From Aliiroseovarius sp. S1123 (lineage in GTDB: Bacteria > Pseudomonadota > Alphaproteobacteria > Rhodobacterales > Rhodobacteraceae), in NCBI RefSeq assembly GCF_023015885.1, contig NZ_JALKBE010000004.1, forward strand, positions 124,001 through 188,000: a DNA stretch of 64,000 nt, read 5' to 3'. The position numbers and the translations under genes were made by a program. Positions 25,847 through 36,381 of this stretch are shown here, piece by piece. The notes under the pieces are model-generated. The model was not told the origin of the DNA. It ran no database searches and saw only the letters and a list, made by a program, of their open reading frames with translations. How positions within the stretch are numbered: position 1 is the first letter of the stretch; each line of letters starts with the position of its first letter.

Positions 25847-26752
25847 TTACCAGATGTCTGGCCCTTTATTTGCAAAGGCTTGCACCAGAAAATCAATGAA
25901 CGCGCGTACTTTGGGTTGCGTGAACCGGCCCGGAGGGTAGACCGCATAGATCCCCTGCACGTCGGCGGGCAAATCGGGAATGGCCTCTTCCACCAACCCT
26001 TGCTCTAACGCATCGGCGTAGAGGAAGCTTGGCAGATACGCGATGCCCAGACCCGAGATCGCGGCGTTCAGAAGCGACTGCCCGTCATTCACGCTAAGCC
26101 ACCCGGCCGAACGCACCTGTCGCAGCTCACCCGACGGGGCGGGGATCTTCCACACATTGCCCGAGCTTTGGCTGGAATAGTGCAGAAGCTTGTGATTGTT
26201 CAGATCGTCAATGCGCTGCGGGCGTCCGTAGTGCTCGAAATAGGCGGGGCTGCCAACCATTTTGCGCGTGGTTTCAGCGATCTTGCGCGCGCGCAGCGAG
26301 CTATCCTCCAGCTCGCCCACACGGATGGCCATGTCGAACCCTTCCGAGATCAGCTCGACATACCGGTTTGCCAGTTCCATGTTCACGGTGACGTCGGGAA
26401 AGTCCTTCAAGAACTCACCCAGTACCGGGCTCAGGTGATTGACGCCAAAATCTGTCGCGACCGAGATGCGTAGCATCCCTGCCGGGGCCGATTGCATGGA
26501 CGTCACCAATGCATCCGCCTCGCCCGCATCATTCAGCACACGCCGCGCGCGGTCGTAATAGGCAAGTCCAATCTCGGTTGGGCTGACACGCCGTGTCGTC
26601 CGGTTCAGAAGCCGCGCACCCAAACGCGCTTCAAGACTGGACACATGCTTTGATACAGCAGACTTCGAGATCCCCATCTTCTTGGCGGCATCAGTGAATC
26701 CCCCTTGATCCACAACTGTCGCGAATGCCTCCATTTCGGTCAATCGATCCAT
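25847..26752 (-). CDS. LysR-family transcriptional regulator
   Basis: 301 residues with the LysR winged helix-turn-helix at the N-terminus (MEAFATVVDQGGFTDAAKKM and KSAVSKHVSSLEARLGARLL) and a periplasmic-binding-type effector domain. It resembles the DsdC/AaeR-like group that controls neighbouring metabolic or efflux genes. The start ATG is immediately preceded by an in-frame GTG, so the chain could be one residue longer. The adjacent genes (AEC transporter, dienoyl-CoA reductase) are on the same strand and separated by 238 bp, so the target is uncertain. Confidence 0.92.
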   Translation of the reverse strand: MDRLTEMEAFATVVDQGGFTDAAKKMGISKSAVSKHVSSLEARLGARLLNRTTRRVSPTEIGLAYYDRARRVLNDAGEADALVTSMQSAPAGMLRISVATDFGVNHLSPVLGEFLKDFPDVTVNMELANRYVELISEGFDMAIRVGELEDSSLRARKIAETTRKMVGSPAYFEHYGRPQRIDDLNNHKLLHYSSQSSGNVWKIPAPSGELRQVRSAGWLSVNDGQSLLNAAISGLGIAYLPSFLYADALEQGLVEEAIPDLPADVQGIYAVYPPGRFTQPKVRAFIDFLVQAFANKGPDIW

Positions 26753-26990
26753 CACTCACTCTCTAAAAAAAATATCCTCGCAGCCATGTTTGTATCGCCA
26801 CAAATTGGGGCAAGACTGTGAAGACCTGCCGACATTAAGGGGGTAATTTGATTTATGTTTACGATCTGGAAACAAGACAATTTTACAGGTCTCAAGCGCC
26901 TCACAACCCAAAGCTGCAAGCGGGAACGTGTCTATTGGCAAGAACTGCCAAACCTCAACTAAAGAACAGCCATCCGAACATGCACCCACC

Positions 26991-27911
26991 CTAACGTAAG
27001 GTAAACACTACTTCGGCGATTGTTATCCAAAGGGGCAGGCTGAGGGCGGACAGCAAAGTCGTTTGTGCAATCAATGTGGCCACAAGACGGCGATCTGCCC
27101 CAAATGCGGACGCAAGCACATGTGCAGCCGACGCCGTTGGAAGCGCTGCGAACACCACCAGAACAGAGGCAACTCCGGGCGTCAGACCCAAGACAAGGCC
27201 GCAGGCAAGCGCAAAGGCAGGCAGAGCCACCAGTTTGATCGCTGAAATGGCGGCGCTGAACTGGTTCAATCGCGCCAGAGCCTTCCACTCCATCGTGGCC
27301 CCGATGGACAACAGCGCGACGGGAATGGCGGCTTTTGCCAACAACTCGAGCGGTGCAAGGATTGGTTGTGGGATCTGGATTTTCAGAAGGCCCACACACA
27401 GGCCCGACAGGCTGGCAAGAAGGAAAGGGTTCAGCGCGATCTTCTGAAGCGTCTGTTTCAGCCCCATCGCTCCACCACGCGACAGCGCACTGACCGCAAA
27501 TAGGTTGGCGACGGGTACGCCCATGCCGACGGCCACGGCCATCTCGCCCAGACCGCCCTGCTGCAAGAGGCCCACGGCCACCAGCCCCAGCGCGGTGTTA
27601 AAGCGCCATGTGACCTGCCACGCGCCTGCAAAATCCAAAAAGCGCTCTGGCCCGATGCGGCGCGTCAGCCAGCCCAGAACCAGCCCCATCCCCAGAATTG
27701 CCCAGACCACGGGCGCCATGGTGATGACCTGTGCAATCTCGATCGGACGGCTGGCGGCGGCGACGAACAGAAGGGCGGGGAACAGGATCTCGAAATTCAG
27801 GCGATCCAGCCCCTGCCACGCGTTGTCAGACAGGCGCCCACGCACTAGCCCGCCCAGCCCTATCAGAAGGAAGCTGGGTAGAAGTCCCAAAAAGATCGAC
27901 AGGAATAGCAT
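26991..27911 (-). CDS. AEC-family transporter (auxin efflux carrier type)
   Basis: 306 residues with about ten hydrophobic helices in two repeats of five, the AEC/BASS-like inverted-repeat arrangement. The motif LNFEILFPALLF and the C-terminal half GVASVLVVFAALPTASAAHV with its conserved Pro-x-Ala region are typical. Bacterial members move malate, malonate or other organic acids. It starts 27 bp downstream of the dienoyl-CoA reductase gene's end on the same strand, so co-transcription is likely and an organic-acid or acyl-derived substrate is possible. Confidence 0.87.
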   Translation of the reverse strand: MLFLSIFLGLLPSFLLIGLGGLVRGRLSDNAWQGLDRLNFEILFPALLFVAAASRPIEIAQVITMAPVVWAILGMGLVLGWLTRRIGPERFLDFAGAWQVTWRFNTALGLVAVGLLQQGGLGEMAVAVGMGVPVANLFAVSALSRGGAMGLKQTLQKIALNPFLLASLSGLCVGLLKIQIPQPILAPLELLAKAAIPVALLSIGATMEWKALARLNQFSAAISAIKLVALPAFALACGLVLGLTPGVASVLVVFAALPTASAAHVLASAFGADRRLVATLIAQTTLLSALSLPLWITIAEVVFTLR

Positions 27912-27938
27912 GGGGCCTCCTTACAGGCCCCTACCAAA

Positions 27939-30020
<2,082 letters not shown>

Positions 30021-30144
30021 TCACCTGAAACGCTGCGTAACCTAGAGTGTTCGATCTTTTAATTCGATCACGACGTGACACGAATGTCCCGAGAACGCCG
30101 AAGCCGTGGCAGAGTATTCGTGTTTCAAGTCTAAGATCGACCAC

Positions 30145-30630
30145 TCAGAAGTCGATCAGGGCTGCCAGCATGCCGATCTGTTCCGAAGAAAACACCTGCA
30201 CCCCGGCCTGTGTCAGCGCCGCGGTCACGACTCCCATTCCGGCGCGCCGAACGCCGTCATGGTGGCCGCTATAGATCACATCGGTTCCGCAAGAGGGGCT
30301 GGCCTCGGTCAGAAGCGCGAATTTGCATCCGTGCTTCTGCGCCGTGACTACAGCGATCTTGGCGCCCTGCAAGAAAGCATCCGTCACGTCGCCACCATGC
30401 AGGTCCAGAATACGCCCCTGCCCCGACAGGACCGACGCACCATCATGGCCCGGTTCGATTTCGGCGGGCAGGCGTGGGACCGGCAGACCGCCCAGAAGCT
30501 CGGGGCAGATCGGATGCAGCCAGCCCCTCTCGGCCCAACGGCTTAGTCGTTCATCATCAAGCGTTTTCGCCGCCCCGTCATAGCGTACTTTCTGCCCCAG
30601 CAGGCACGCACTGACGAGGATCGAGGTCAT
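30145..30630 (-). CDS. DUF523 family protein
   Basis: 161 residues matching DUF523: it begins ILVSACLLGQKVRYDG, continues ICPELLGGLPVPRLPAEI, and has the Cys pair of the family (the ACLLG Cys and SPSCG). Conserved cysteines suggest a metal or Fe-S site. Function is unknown; related domains occur next to DUF1722 and in tRNA/sulfur-related proteins. Its start overlaps the end of the upstream hypothetical gene by 4 bp, so the two are coupled. Confidence 0.85.
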   Translation of the reverse strand: MTSILVSACLLGQKVRYDGAAKTLDDERLSRWAERGWLHPICPELLGGLPVPRLPAEIEPGHDGASVLSGQGRILDLHGGDVTDAFLQGAKIAVVTAQKHGCKFALLTEASPSCGTDVIYSGHHDGVRRAGMGVVTAALTQAGVQVFSSEQIGMLAALIDF

Positions 30631-31007
30631 GCGTCGTCACCCGCTTGGCAATGCCGACGGAAGGCCCGCTTCAGCATGTCGAGTTCCGAACGCAGAAGAT
30701 CCATCTCAGCCCGGATGTCCGCTTGAAGCGGCTCGCCCGTGACAATCACGAAACTGTCCAGCGTCTGCCCGGTCGCTTTGTCCTGAATGACGAAGGTCTG
30801 GATGCCGTCGCCCAGCAGCGCGGCCGGGATCGGAACACGCACGTTGAACTGGCCGGGCTGGCCGTCCAGAGCGGTCACCTCGATCCCTGAAACCACCTGC
30901 GCCTGATGCATCACCTGAAGCGCGGGCGCGGCATCGACGGGCGCAGTCAGGACACCTTCCCAGATGCCTGCGTGAATGCGGGCTTTCTCAAGCGACATGT
31001 CAGCCAT
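30627..31007 (-). CDS. Conserved hypothetical protein with C-terminal coiled coil
   Basis: 126 residues, no signal peptide and no membrane segment. The middle is beta-rich (VTALDGQPGQFNVRVPIPA), and the last third (DIRAEMDLLRSELDMLKRAF) has a heptad pattern that would form a short coiled coil, suggesting oligomerisation. I do not recognise a named family. It is coupled to DUF523 (4-bp overlap) and lies 25 bp from the DUF6478 gene, so all three probably form one transcript. Confidence 0.75.
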   Translation of the reverse strand: MADMSLEKARIHAGIWEGVLTAPVDAAPALQVMHQAQVVSGIEVTALDGQPGQFNVRVPIPAALLGDGIQTFVIQDKATGQTLDSFVIVTGEPLQADIRAEMDLLRSELDMLKRAFRRHCQAGDDA

Positions 31008-31032
31008 GAGTGCTCCTTCTCAACTGGTGGCC

Positions 31033-31806
31033 TTAAATCTCGGCACGGGGATAACGGTACAGTGTCAGATCGCGCAGCGTTATCTGGTTCATTTCAGGAT
31101 CACCGAACACCAGATCCACCCACATTTTCTGCACCCGCTTTTCGTTCATCCCGGAATAAGCGAGGTCGAATTCGAACTGCGCGCTGCCGTTCCTAAGGGT
31201 TTGTTTGTCGGGCAACTGTTCGTGGTTCGGGCCGTGCTGGATGTTCAGACGCGCGAAGACGTCCATGGAGCGCTCGGACTCGGCAGTCACGGACAGGCGC
31301 ACGATGTGGTTGCGATGCAGGCCGTCGGTTGCGGCCTCGGGAAGCTCGACCGCAAAGGACAGGAACGAACCTTCGAAGCCAAACACCTCGAGCGACACGC
31401 CAAACGGGGCAAGGTCCGCTTCGCGCGTGTTGCGCACCTGGCGGACGGCGACCTCGGCCAGGGGGCAATCGTGAAACAGCTTCACCTCGTCCCCGAAGGG
31501 CGTCGCGTTTTTGATCGACGCCACGCCGGATGGCTCTAGCGGACCACGCCACGCTTCCGGGCGGTACGCCCAATCGGAATGCAGCGGCTTTTGAAACGTA
31601 TTCGACCCCAACGCGGGCAGGGCCAAGCGGCTGTCAGCGGTGTAGAGCACCTGATCCAACTGCTGTCGCAACTGCCGGGCCCGCACACGTGCGTTCCGTA
31701 GCGCGGGCTTATCGACAGCCCCCGCATCGCGCGCCGCGCGCGCCCAACGGCGCAGCGCGCGGCGGTCGGCCAAGCGATCCGAAAGCGAGGTAATCCAGCT
31801 TTGCAT
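31033..31806 (-). CDS. DUF6478 family protein
   Basis: 257 residues. The N-terminal Arg/Ala-rich helix (LADRRALRRWARAARDAG), the WAYRPEAWRGPL segment and the conserved VFGDPEMNQITLRDLTLYR end match DUF6478, a family restricted mainly to Rhodobacterales. No catalytic motif is evident; the middle is beta-rich like a carbohydrate-binding or lectin-like sandwich (inference). It is the first gene of the DUF6478-hypothetical-DUF523 run. Confidence 0.8.
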   Translation of the reverse strand: MQSWITSLSDRLADRRALRRWARAARDAGAVDKPALRNARVRARQLRQQLDQVLYTADSRLALPALGSNTFQKPLHSDWAYRPEAWRGPLEPSGVASIKNATPFGDEVKLFHDCPLAEVAVRQVRNTREADLAPFGVSLEVFGFEGSFLSFAVELPEAATDGLHRNHIVRLSVTAESERSMDVFARLNIQHGPNHEQLPDKQTLRNGSAQFEFDLAYSGMNEKRVQKMWVDLVFGDPEMNQITLRDLTLYRYPRAEI

Positions 31807-31926
31807 GTCTGTGTCTCTGCCCGTTCTGGTGGTGATCAGGTGTCAGGATGGCCGCACTTAATCAGATAATCGTTAATTTCGCAATTTGCGAAAAGTTGAC
31901 GCCGCGCCACCGACACCAACGCGGTT

Positions 31927-32637
31927 TCAGGGGTTGGCCTTTTCGATCGCCGCGATGAATTTATCCAACTGCGCCAGACCATTGCGCTGATCAAGCGGAT
32001 GCTCTGTGAACCCGGTGACGCTGGCGACGACAAGTTTGTCACCAACCGGCAGGAACGCACGCCATGTCGTGTCCGACAAGGATTCCGGACGATTATCCGA
32101 GCTGTCGTGCGTCAGCACTTTCACCACGCCCGACGCGGTCTTCAGGTCCAGAACGGTCACGGTGCTGGCATCGCCCGAGCGGCTGAGCGCGGCACGACCA
32201 GCGGTGCTTTCCAGAAAGCGGCGCGCCTACGCCGTCAACGCGGCTGGATCCTTGTCGGCCACGGCTGCGCCAGCAGGCTGGTCTGTCACGCTTGCCGCCA
32301 GAAAAGCAGGGGACTTGGGGCTGGGATCGGCAGCATTGCGCGTCAGGGCTGCGCAGGCGCCGAGCGGCACGAACGCCCCCGACGTCTGATCCCGCAGCGA
32401 ACTGACATCGACGCAATATCCCTTGGGCGCGGCGATGGTTACAGCCCCGGACATGACCGTCCGCCGCCGCACCAAATCGCGCGACGCCGATGGCGCTTGC
32501 TTTGAAAACAAAGGGCTGTTTCGGATGTCATCTGACTTGGCGCCTCCGAAACAGCCAGCAAGGGCCGCGGTCAGGGCAGCCCCCACCACCCAACGTATGT
32601 GATGCCTGAAAACTCCGGCTTTTCGACTACTTAACAC
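31927..32637 (-). pseudogene. Lipoprotein gene interrupted by an in-frame amber codon
   Basis: A lipoprotein starts at 32637 with a signal ending in LTAALAGC (lipobox) and runs 136 codons to a TAG at 32227-32229. The same frame then stays open for another 99 codons (RRFLESTAGRAALSR through to FIAAIEKANP). No insertion or deletion is needed to join the halves, and the joined 236-residue chain has uniform composition. A TAC/TAT to TAG change is the simplest explanation. Either this is a recent nonsense mutation or sequencing error, or the first half alone is a functional 136-residue lipoprotein. I do not recognise the family. Confidence 0.75.
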
Positions 32638-32792
32638 CTACACACTCAACCCTGCACAATTTCTGGTTCCCTTCTGATCGGATAGCAACTCTGAGCGGCA
32701 GGGCGCAAGTCACGGAAAACCTGATTGTCCTTTTCGGCGATCCACGACACATTTGTCGGGACTATCCAGTTGAAGTGTACAGGAGCCGTCCC

Positions 32793-33719
32793 GTGACCCC
32801 CGCCCCCCAGTCTTACTTCTGGTCCGCTGCGCAGCACTCCTGCCAGATCTGGCGGTCCGTTCTTGGCTTCACCCTGATCCACGTGGTCTTTTTCGCGGCC
32901 ACCTTTGCGATATTCATGGGCGGCGCGTGGCTGATTGACAAAGATCCCGCCACCATCCTGGACGGGGCAACCCCAACACATACAGCGATCTTCTTTCTGA
33001 CCTTCTTGGGCTATCACCTTGGCCTGTGGCTGGTCGTACGGTTTCTGCACAAACGCAGTTTTCTGACCCTCTTTGGCCCGCAGAAACGCGTGCTTTGGCG
33101 ACAGTTCCGCATCGGCATCCTGATCGCTTTAGGGATCAGCTTTGCCGCCGGCCTGCTGCAAATGTTCGAACCGCTCCTCATCGCGCCGCAAGATCAGACC
33201 CAGCTTGAACGCAACCTGCCAACGCGCGAATGGCTGCTGATCCTTATCCCCGCCCTGATTCTGATCTTCATCCAGATTTTCGCCGAGGAACTGGTTTTTC
33301 GCGGCTATATGCTTCAACAACTCCGCGCCCGGTTTCAGTCGGTCTGGATCTGGGCGGTCCTACCCTCGGTCGCCTTCGGCCTTCTGCACGCGGACCCCTC
33401 TACCTGGGGCATCAACGCGGTGTTTTATGTCATCCACACCAGCGTCGTGGGCATCGTACTAAGCTTCGTGACACTCCGCACCGGCAATATCGGCGCCGCC
33501 GCCGGTCTGCACTTCGGCAACAACATGTCGATGGTGCTGATGGGCAATGCGGGAAGTTTGGATGGTTTTTCCCTTTTCGTGGCCGAGGTCGATCTGATGG
33601 GATGGACCACGTCGGCCTCGGTGATGCTGCAAACCGTGCTGGTTCTGGTCGCATTTGTAATCTGGTGGAAGCTCACGCAGCGGCAAGCCCCAATTGCAAA
33701 TGCCGTCAAGGCAGACTAA
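32793..33719 (+). CDS. CPBP-family intramembrane metalloprotease
   Basis: 308 residues from a GTG preceded by AGGAG at 7 bp; an earlier in-frame GTG at 32775 has no ribosome site. It has about eight membrane helices and all CPBP motifs: EELVFRGYML (Glu-Glu...Arg), the FGLLHADP His motif and HFGNNMSM. Substrate unknown. It directly precedes accD (31 bp). It is the second CPBP protein of the window but not close in sequence to the one at 9276-10118, so the two are not a recent duplication. Confidence 0.88.
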   Translation: MTPAPQSYFWSAAQHSCQIWRSVLGFTLIHVVFFAATFAIFMGGAWLIDKDPATILDGATPTHTAIFFLTFLGYHLGLWLVVRFLHKRSFLTLFGPQKRVLWRQFRIGILIALGISFAAGLLQMFEPLLIAPQDQTQLERNLPTREWLLILIPALILIFIQIFAEELVFRGYMLQQLRARFQSVWIWAVLPSVAFGLLHADPSTWGINAVFYVIHTSVVGIVLSFVTLRTGNIGAAAGLHFGNNMSMVLMGNAGSLDGFSLFVAEVDLMGWTTSASVMLQTVLVLVAFVIWWKLTQRQAPIANAVKAD

Positions 33720-33750
33720 CTAAGGCCAAACGCAACAAGGAAGTCTGGCG

Positions 33751-34704
33751 ATGAACTGGATCTCGAACTACGTCCGCCCCCGCATCAACTCGCTTTTTTC
33801 GCGACGCGAGGTGCCGGAAAATCTGTGGACCAAATGTGGTGAATGCGGAACCATGCTGTTCCACCGCGAATTTGCCGAGAACCAGAATGTCTGTACCAGC
33901 TGCGATCATCACATGGCGATCACGCCGCGTGAGCGCTTTATGCATCTGTTTGACGGCGGCATCTTCACCGAGGTGGACGTCCCCGCCCCGATCGACGATC
34001 CGCTGCAGTTCAAAGACCAGAAGAAATATCCCGAGCGTATGAAGTCCGCCCGCAAGGGCACCGGCGAACGCGAAGCGATGCTGGTGGCGGAAGGCGAAAT
34101 CGGCCGCACCCCGATCATCGCGGCGGCGCAGGATTTCAGCTTCATGGGCGGCTCGATGGGCATGTATGTGGGCAACGCAATCATTGCGGCTGCCGAACGT
34201 GCCGTGGCTCTGAAACGTCCGCTGGTGCTGTTCTCGGCCGCAGGTGGCGCGCGGATGCAGGAAGGCATCCTGTCGCTGATGCAGATGCCGCGCACCACGG
34301 TTGCCGTGCAGATGCTGAAAGAGGCGAACCTGCCCTATATTGTTGTTCTGACCCACCCGACCACGGGTGGCGTGACGGCCTCCTACGCGATGCTGGGCGA
34401 CGTGCATATTGCCGAACCCAACTCCCTGATCTGCTTTGCAGGCCCGCGCGTGATCGAACAGACTATCCGTGAAAAACTGCCCGAGGGCTTCCAGCGCGCT
34501 GAATACCTGTTGGATCACGGCATGCTGGACCGCGTGACGCACCGCAAGGACATGAAGGACGAGCTGGTGACGATTCTGCGCATGCTGACCGGCCAACCGC
34601 CTGCAGTGATGGGCGATCTGCCGAAGCCCGAGCCGGAAGCTGAAGCCGAACCGGCTCAGACCGAAGAGGTGTCCGCAGACGCCGAAAAGGCTGACAAAGC
34701 GTGA
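33751..34704 (+). CDS. accD: Acetyl-CoA carboxylase carboxyltransferase subunit beta
   Basis: 317 residues. The N-terminal four-Cys zinc ribbon ([10 protein letters not shown] and VCTSCDHHM, about residues 28-50) and the carboxyltransferase core ([50 protein letters not shown]) are intact. A 25-residue acidic Glu/Ala-rich tail follows. It forms the alpha2beta2 carboxyltransferase with AccA, which is encoded 26 kb away in this window, making malonyl-CoA for fatty-acid synthesis. folC overlaps its stop (GTGA). Confidence 0.96.
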   Translation: MNWISNYVRPRINSLFSRREVPENLWTKCGECGTMLFHREFAENQNVCTSCDHHMAITPRERFMHLFDGGIFTEVDVPAPIDDPLQFKDQKKYPERMKSARKGTGEREAMLVAEGEIGRTPIIAAAQDFSFMGGSMGMYVGNAIIAAAERAVALKRPLVLFSAAGGARMQEGILSLMQMPRTTVAVQMLKEANLPYIVVLTHPTTGGVTASYAMLGDVHIAEPNSLICFAGPRVIEQTIREKLPEGFQRAEYLLDHGMLDRVTHRKDMKDELVTILRMLTGQPPAVMGDLPKPEPEAEAEPAQTEEVSADAEKADKA

Positions 34705-35975
34705 GCGCCCAAGGCTCGGACGTCATCCTTGACCGGATGATGTCGCTGCACCCGAAAATCATCGACCTGACGCTTGATCGTGTTTGGCGGCTTCTGAAGG
34801 CCGTGGGCAACCCGCAGGACAAGCTGCCTGCCGTGATCCATCTGGCGGGCACGAACGGCAAGGGCTCGACCCAAGCGATGATCCGCGCGGGGCTTGAGGG
34901 CGCGGGCAAGGCGGTGCACGCCTATACCTCGCCGCATCTGGCGCGTTTCCACGAACGCATCCGCCTGGCGGGCGAGCTGATCAGCGAAGACGCCCTGAGT
35001 GAGGTGTTGGACCGCTGCTATGCCGCCAATGGCGGCGAGAACATCACATATTTCGAGATCACGACCGTCGCTGGCCTGATGGCCTTTGCCGAAACGCCAG
35101 CCGATTACACCTTGCTGGAAACCGGGCTGGGTGGACGGCTGGACGCGACCAACGTGGTCGAGAAACCCGCGCTGACCGTGATCACCCCGATCTCGATCGA
35201 CCACACACAGTTTCTGGGCGAAACCCTGCCCGAGATCGCGGGCGAGAAAGCCGGCATTCTGAAACGCGGTGTGCCCTGCGTGGTTGGCCCGCAGAAAGAC
35301 GAAGCGCTCGAGGTGATCGAGGCGCGCGCCGCCAAGCTGGGCTGCCCGCTGTTCGTACATGGTCAGCACTGGCATTTCTGGGAAGAACGTGGCCGCCTGA
35401 TTTTCCAAGACGAAAACGGGCTACTGGATCTGCCCCTGCCCGCCCTGATCGGCCCGCACCAAATCGAAAACGCTGGCGCCGCAATTGCCGCGCTGCGCGT
35501 TCTGGGCTTTGACGAAGCTGCCTGTGAAGCCGCGATGCGCGACGTCACATGGCCCGCACGGATGCAGCGTCTGAAAACCGGCCCGCTGATCAACGCTGCG
35601 GGTGACGCCGAGCTGTGGTTGGACGGCGGTCACAACCCGGCAGCGGGCGAGATGCTGGCAGGCGTTCTGGCCGATCTGCCCAAGCGGCCAACTCATCTGA
35701 TCTGCGGGATGCTGAACACCAAAGACATCGCGGGCTATCTGCGCCCCTTGGCAGGCGTGGCCGACAGCCTGACCGCCGTGTCCATCCCTGACGAGCCCAA
35801 CACCCTTCCTGCCGAGACCACGGCGGATGAGGCCACAAAAGTCGGGATGACGGCGCGCACCGCAGACACGGTCGAGGCTGCAGTCACCACCATCACGAAA
35901 GCCGATCCGCAATCACGCATCCTGATTTGCGGATCCTTGTATCTGGCGGGCGCAATCCTGCGCGAAAACGGCTGA
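34701..35975 (+). CDS. folC: Bifunctional folylpolyglutamate/dihydrofolate synthase
   Basis: 424 residues with a GTG start overlapping accD. The Mur-ligase-like ATP loop is [14 protein letters not shown], followed by [15 protein letters not shown], the omega-loop region and [13 protein letters not shown] near the C-terminal domain. It adds glutamate to dihydropteroate and to folates. The accD-folC order is a widely conserved coupling. It is followed by the structured non-coding interval. Confidence 0.95.
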   Translation: MSAQGSDVILDRMMSLHPKIIDLTLDRVWRLLKAVGNPQDKLPAVIHLAGTNGKGSTQAMIRAGLEGAGKAVHAYTSPHLARFHERIRLAGELISEDALSEVLDRCYAANGGENITYFEITTVAGLMAFAETPADYTLLETGLGGRLDATNVVEKPALTVITPISIDHTQFLGETLPEIAGEKAGILKRGVPCVVGPQKDEALEVIEARAAKLGCPLFVHGQHWHFWEERGRLIFQDENGLLDLPLPALIGPHQIENAGAAIAALRVLGFDEAACEAAMRDVTWPARMQRLKTGPLINAAGDAELWLDGGHNPAAGEMLAGVLADLPKRPTHLICGMLNTKDIAGYLRPLAGVADSLTAVSIPDEPNTLPAETTADEATKVGMTARTADTVEAAVTTITKADPQSRILICGSLYLAGAILRENG

Positions 35976-35991
35976 GATAGCGACTTTCACA

Positions 35992-36027
35992 GGCGTGATC
36001 ACAAAATTAATTTTGCGCGGTCACGCC
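35992..36027. repeat. Nested inverted repeat after folC
   Basis: The outer 7-bp arms GGCGTGA and TCACGCC enclose a perfect 14-bp palindrome CAAAATTAATTTTG (36002-36015). It lies 16 bp after the folC stop. It could act as a terminator for folC, although the T-rich stretch is inside the loop and not after the stem. Confidence 0.6.
35995..36009. repeat. 15-bp direct repeat, copy 1
   Basis: GTGATCACAAAATTA is identical to 36253-36267, 258 bp further on. A 15-bp exact match inside 400 bp of non-coding DNA is unlikely by chance. It contains the palindrome GTGATCAC. Confidence 0.7.
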
Positions 36028-36063
36028 CGATCGCTTCAAGAACACGAGTCAAACCCCGGAAAA

Positions 36064-36105
36064 GAATCACTTTTTTGCCCGATTCGCGAATCGGTAGTGA
36101 TTCTA
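36064..36105. promoter_or_regulatory. GANTC cluster inside a palindrome
   Basis: Four GANTC motifs lie at 36065, 36082, 36089 and 36100, with a fifth at 36220. Two of them form the perfect 16-bp palindrome CCGATTCGCGAATCGG (36080-36095), which is itself flanked by the inverted arms AGAATCAC (36064-36071) and GTGATTCT (36098-36105). GANTC is the CcrM methylation site, read by GcrA at promoters in alphaproteobacteria (established knowledge). Its position just upstream of the predicted promoter suggests cell-cycle control (inference). Confidence 0.6.
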
Positions 36106-36115
36106 TGTAAAACAT

Positions 36116-36144
36116 TGACGGTTTAAGGGGTTAGCGCCTATAAA
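36116..36144 (+). promoter_or_regulatory. Predicted sigma-70 promoter reading into non-coding DNA
   Basis: TTGACG and TATAAA are separated by exactly 17 bp, one mismatch each from consensus, the best such match noticed in the window. The predicted start is about 36151. The inverted arms GCCTATA (36136-36142) and TATAGGC (36155-36161) straddle the -10 and start site, like an operator. Confidence 0.6.
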
Positions 36145-36252
36145 TAGAGTATTCTATAGGCAAAGTCCGCATGAAGTGGACGGCTTATCGAGCAGTACAT
36201 TTCGCCGGGGCGGCAAAGTGATTCGCACGGGGCAAGAATTATCCATGCCCTT

Positions 36253-36267
36253 GTGATCACAAAATTA
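36253..36267. repeat. 15-bp direct repeat, copy 2
   Basis: Identical to 35995-36009 (GTGATCACAAAATTA). The pair could bound an inserted segment or be two binding sites of one regulator. Confidence 0.7.
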
Positions 36268-36346
36268 CATCGTGACTCTTTGCCTAACCCAGCGGCGCTT
36301 CGGGGTATTCCGACCCCATCCGAGTTAGGCAGGCAGGTGAAAACCT

Positions 36347-36372
36347 GAGGGGTCGCAGACGCGCGGCCCCTC
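36347..36372. terminator. Hairpin 10 bp after the zapE stop
   Basis: A 9-bp stem GAGGGGTCG/CGGCCCCTC as read on the plus strand (one G-U); on the minus strand one A-C mismatch occurs instead, followed by AGGTTTT. It can end both the leftward zapE transcript and the predicted rightward small RNA. Confidence 0.5.
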
Positions 36373-36381
36373 GTCACGCCG

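Larger units (their letters stand above)
36151..36372 (+). ncRNA. Candidate structured small RNA between folC and zapE
   Basis: Downstream of the predicted promoter there is no protein-like frame, but several stems: GTCCGC/GTGGAC (36165-36181), long-range TAGGCAAAG/CTTTGCCTA (36157-36165 with 36278-36286), GCCTAAC/GTTAGGC (36282-36288 with 36324-36330) enclosing GGGGT/ACCCC, CAGGT-GAAA-ACCTG with a GNRA tetraloop (36334-36347), and GAGGGGTCG/CGGCCCCTC (36347-36372). I could not match it to tmRNA, SRP RNA, RNase P or a known riboswitch. A 6S-like or novel regulatory RNA remains possible. Ends are guesses. Confidence 0.45.

Noticed and set aside
36171-36221. Short frame MKWTAYRAVHFAGAAK in the folC-zapE interval
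   Set aside because: Only 16 codons, no Shine-Dalgarno, and it overlaps a hairpin; the stem structure explains the segment better.
36151-36290. 6S RNA, tmRNA or RNase P in the folC-zapE interval
   Set aside because: No clear 6S central bubble sequence, no tRNA-like T arm or tag frame, and no RNase P signature could be read; left as an unclassified candidate RNA.
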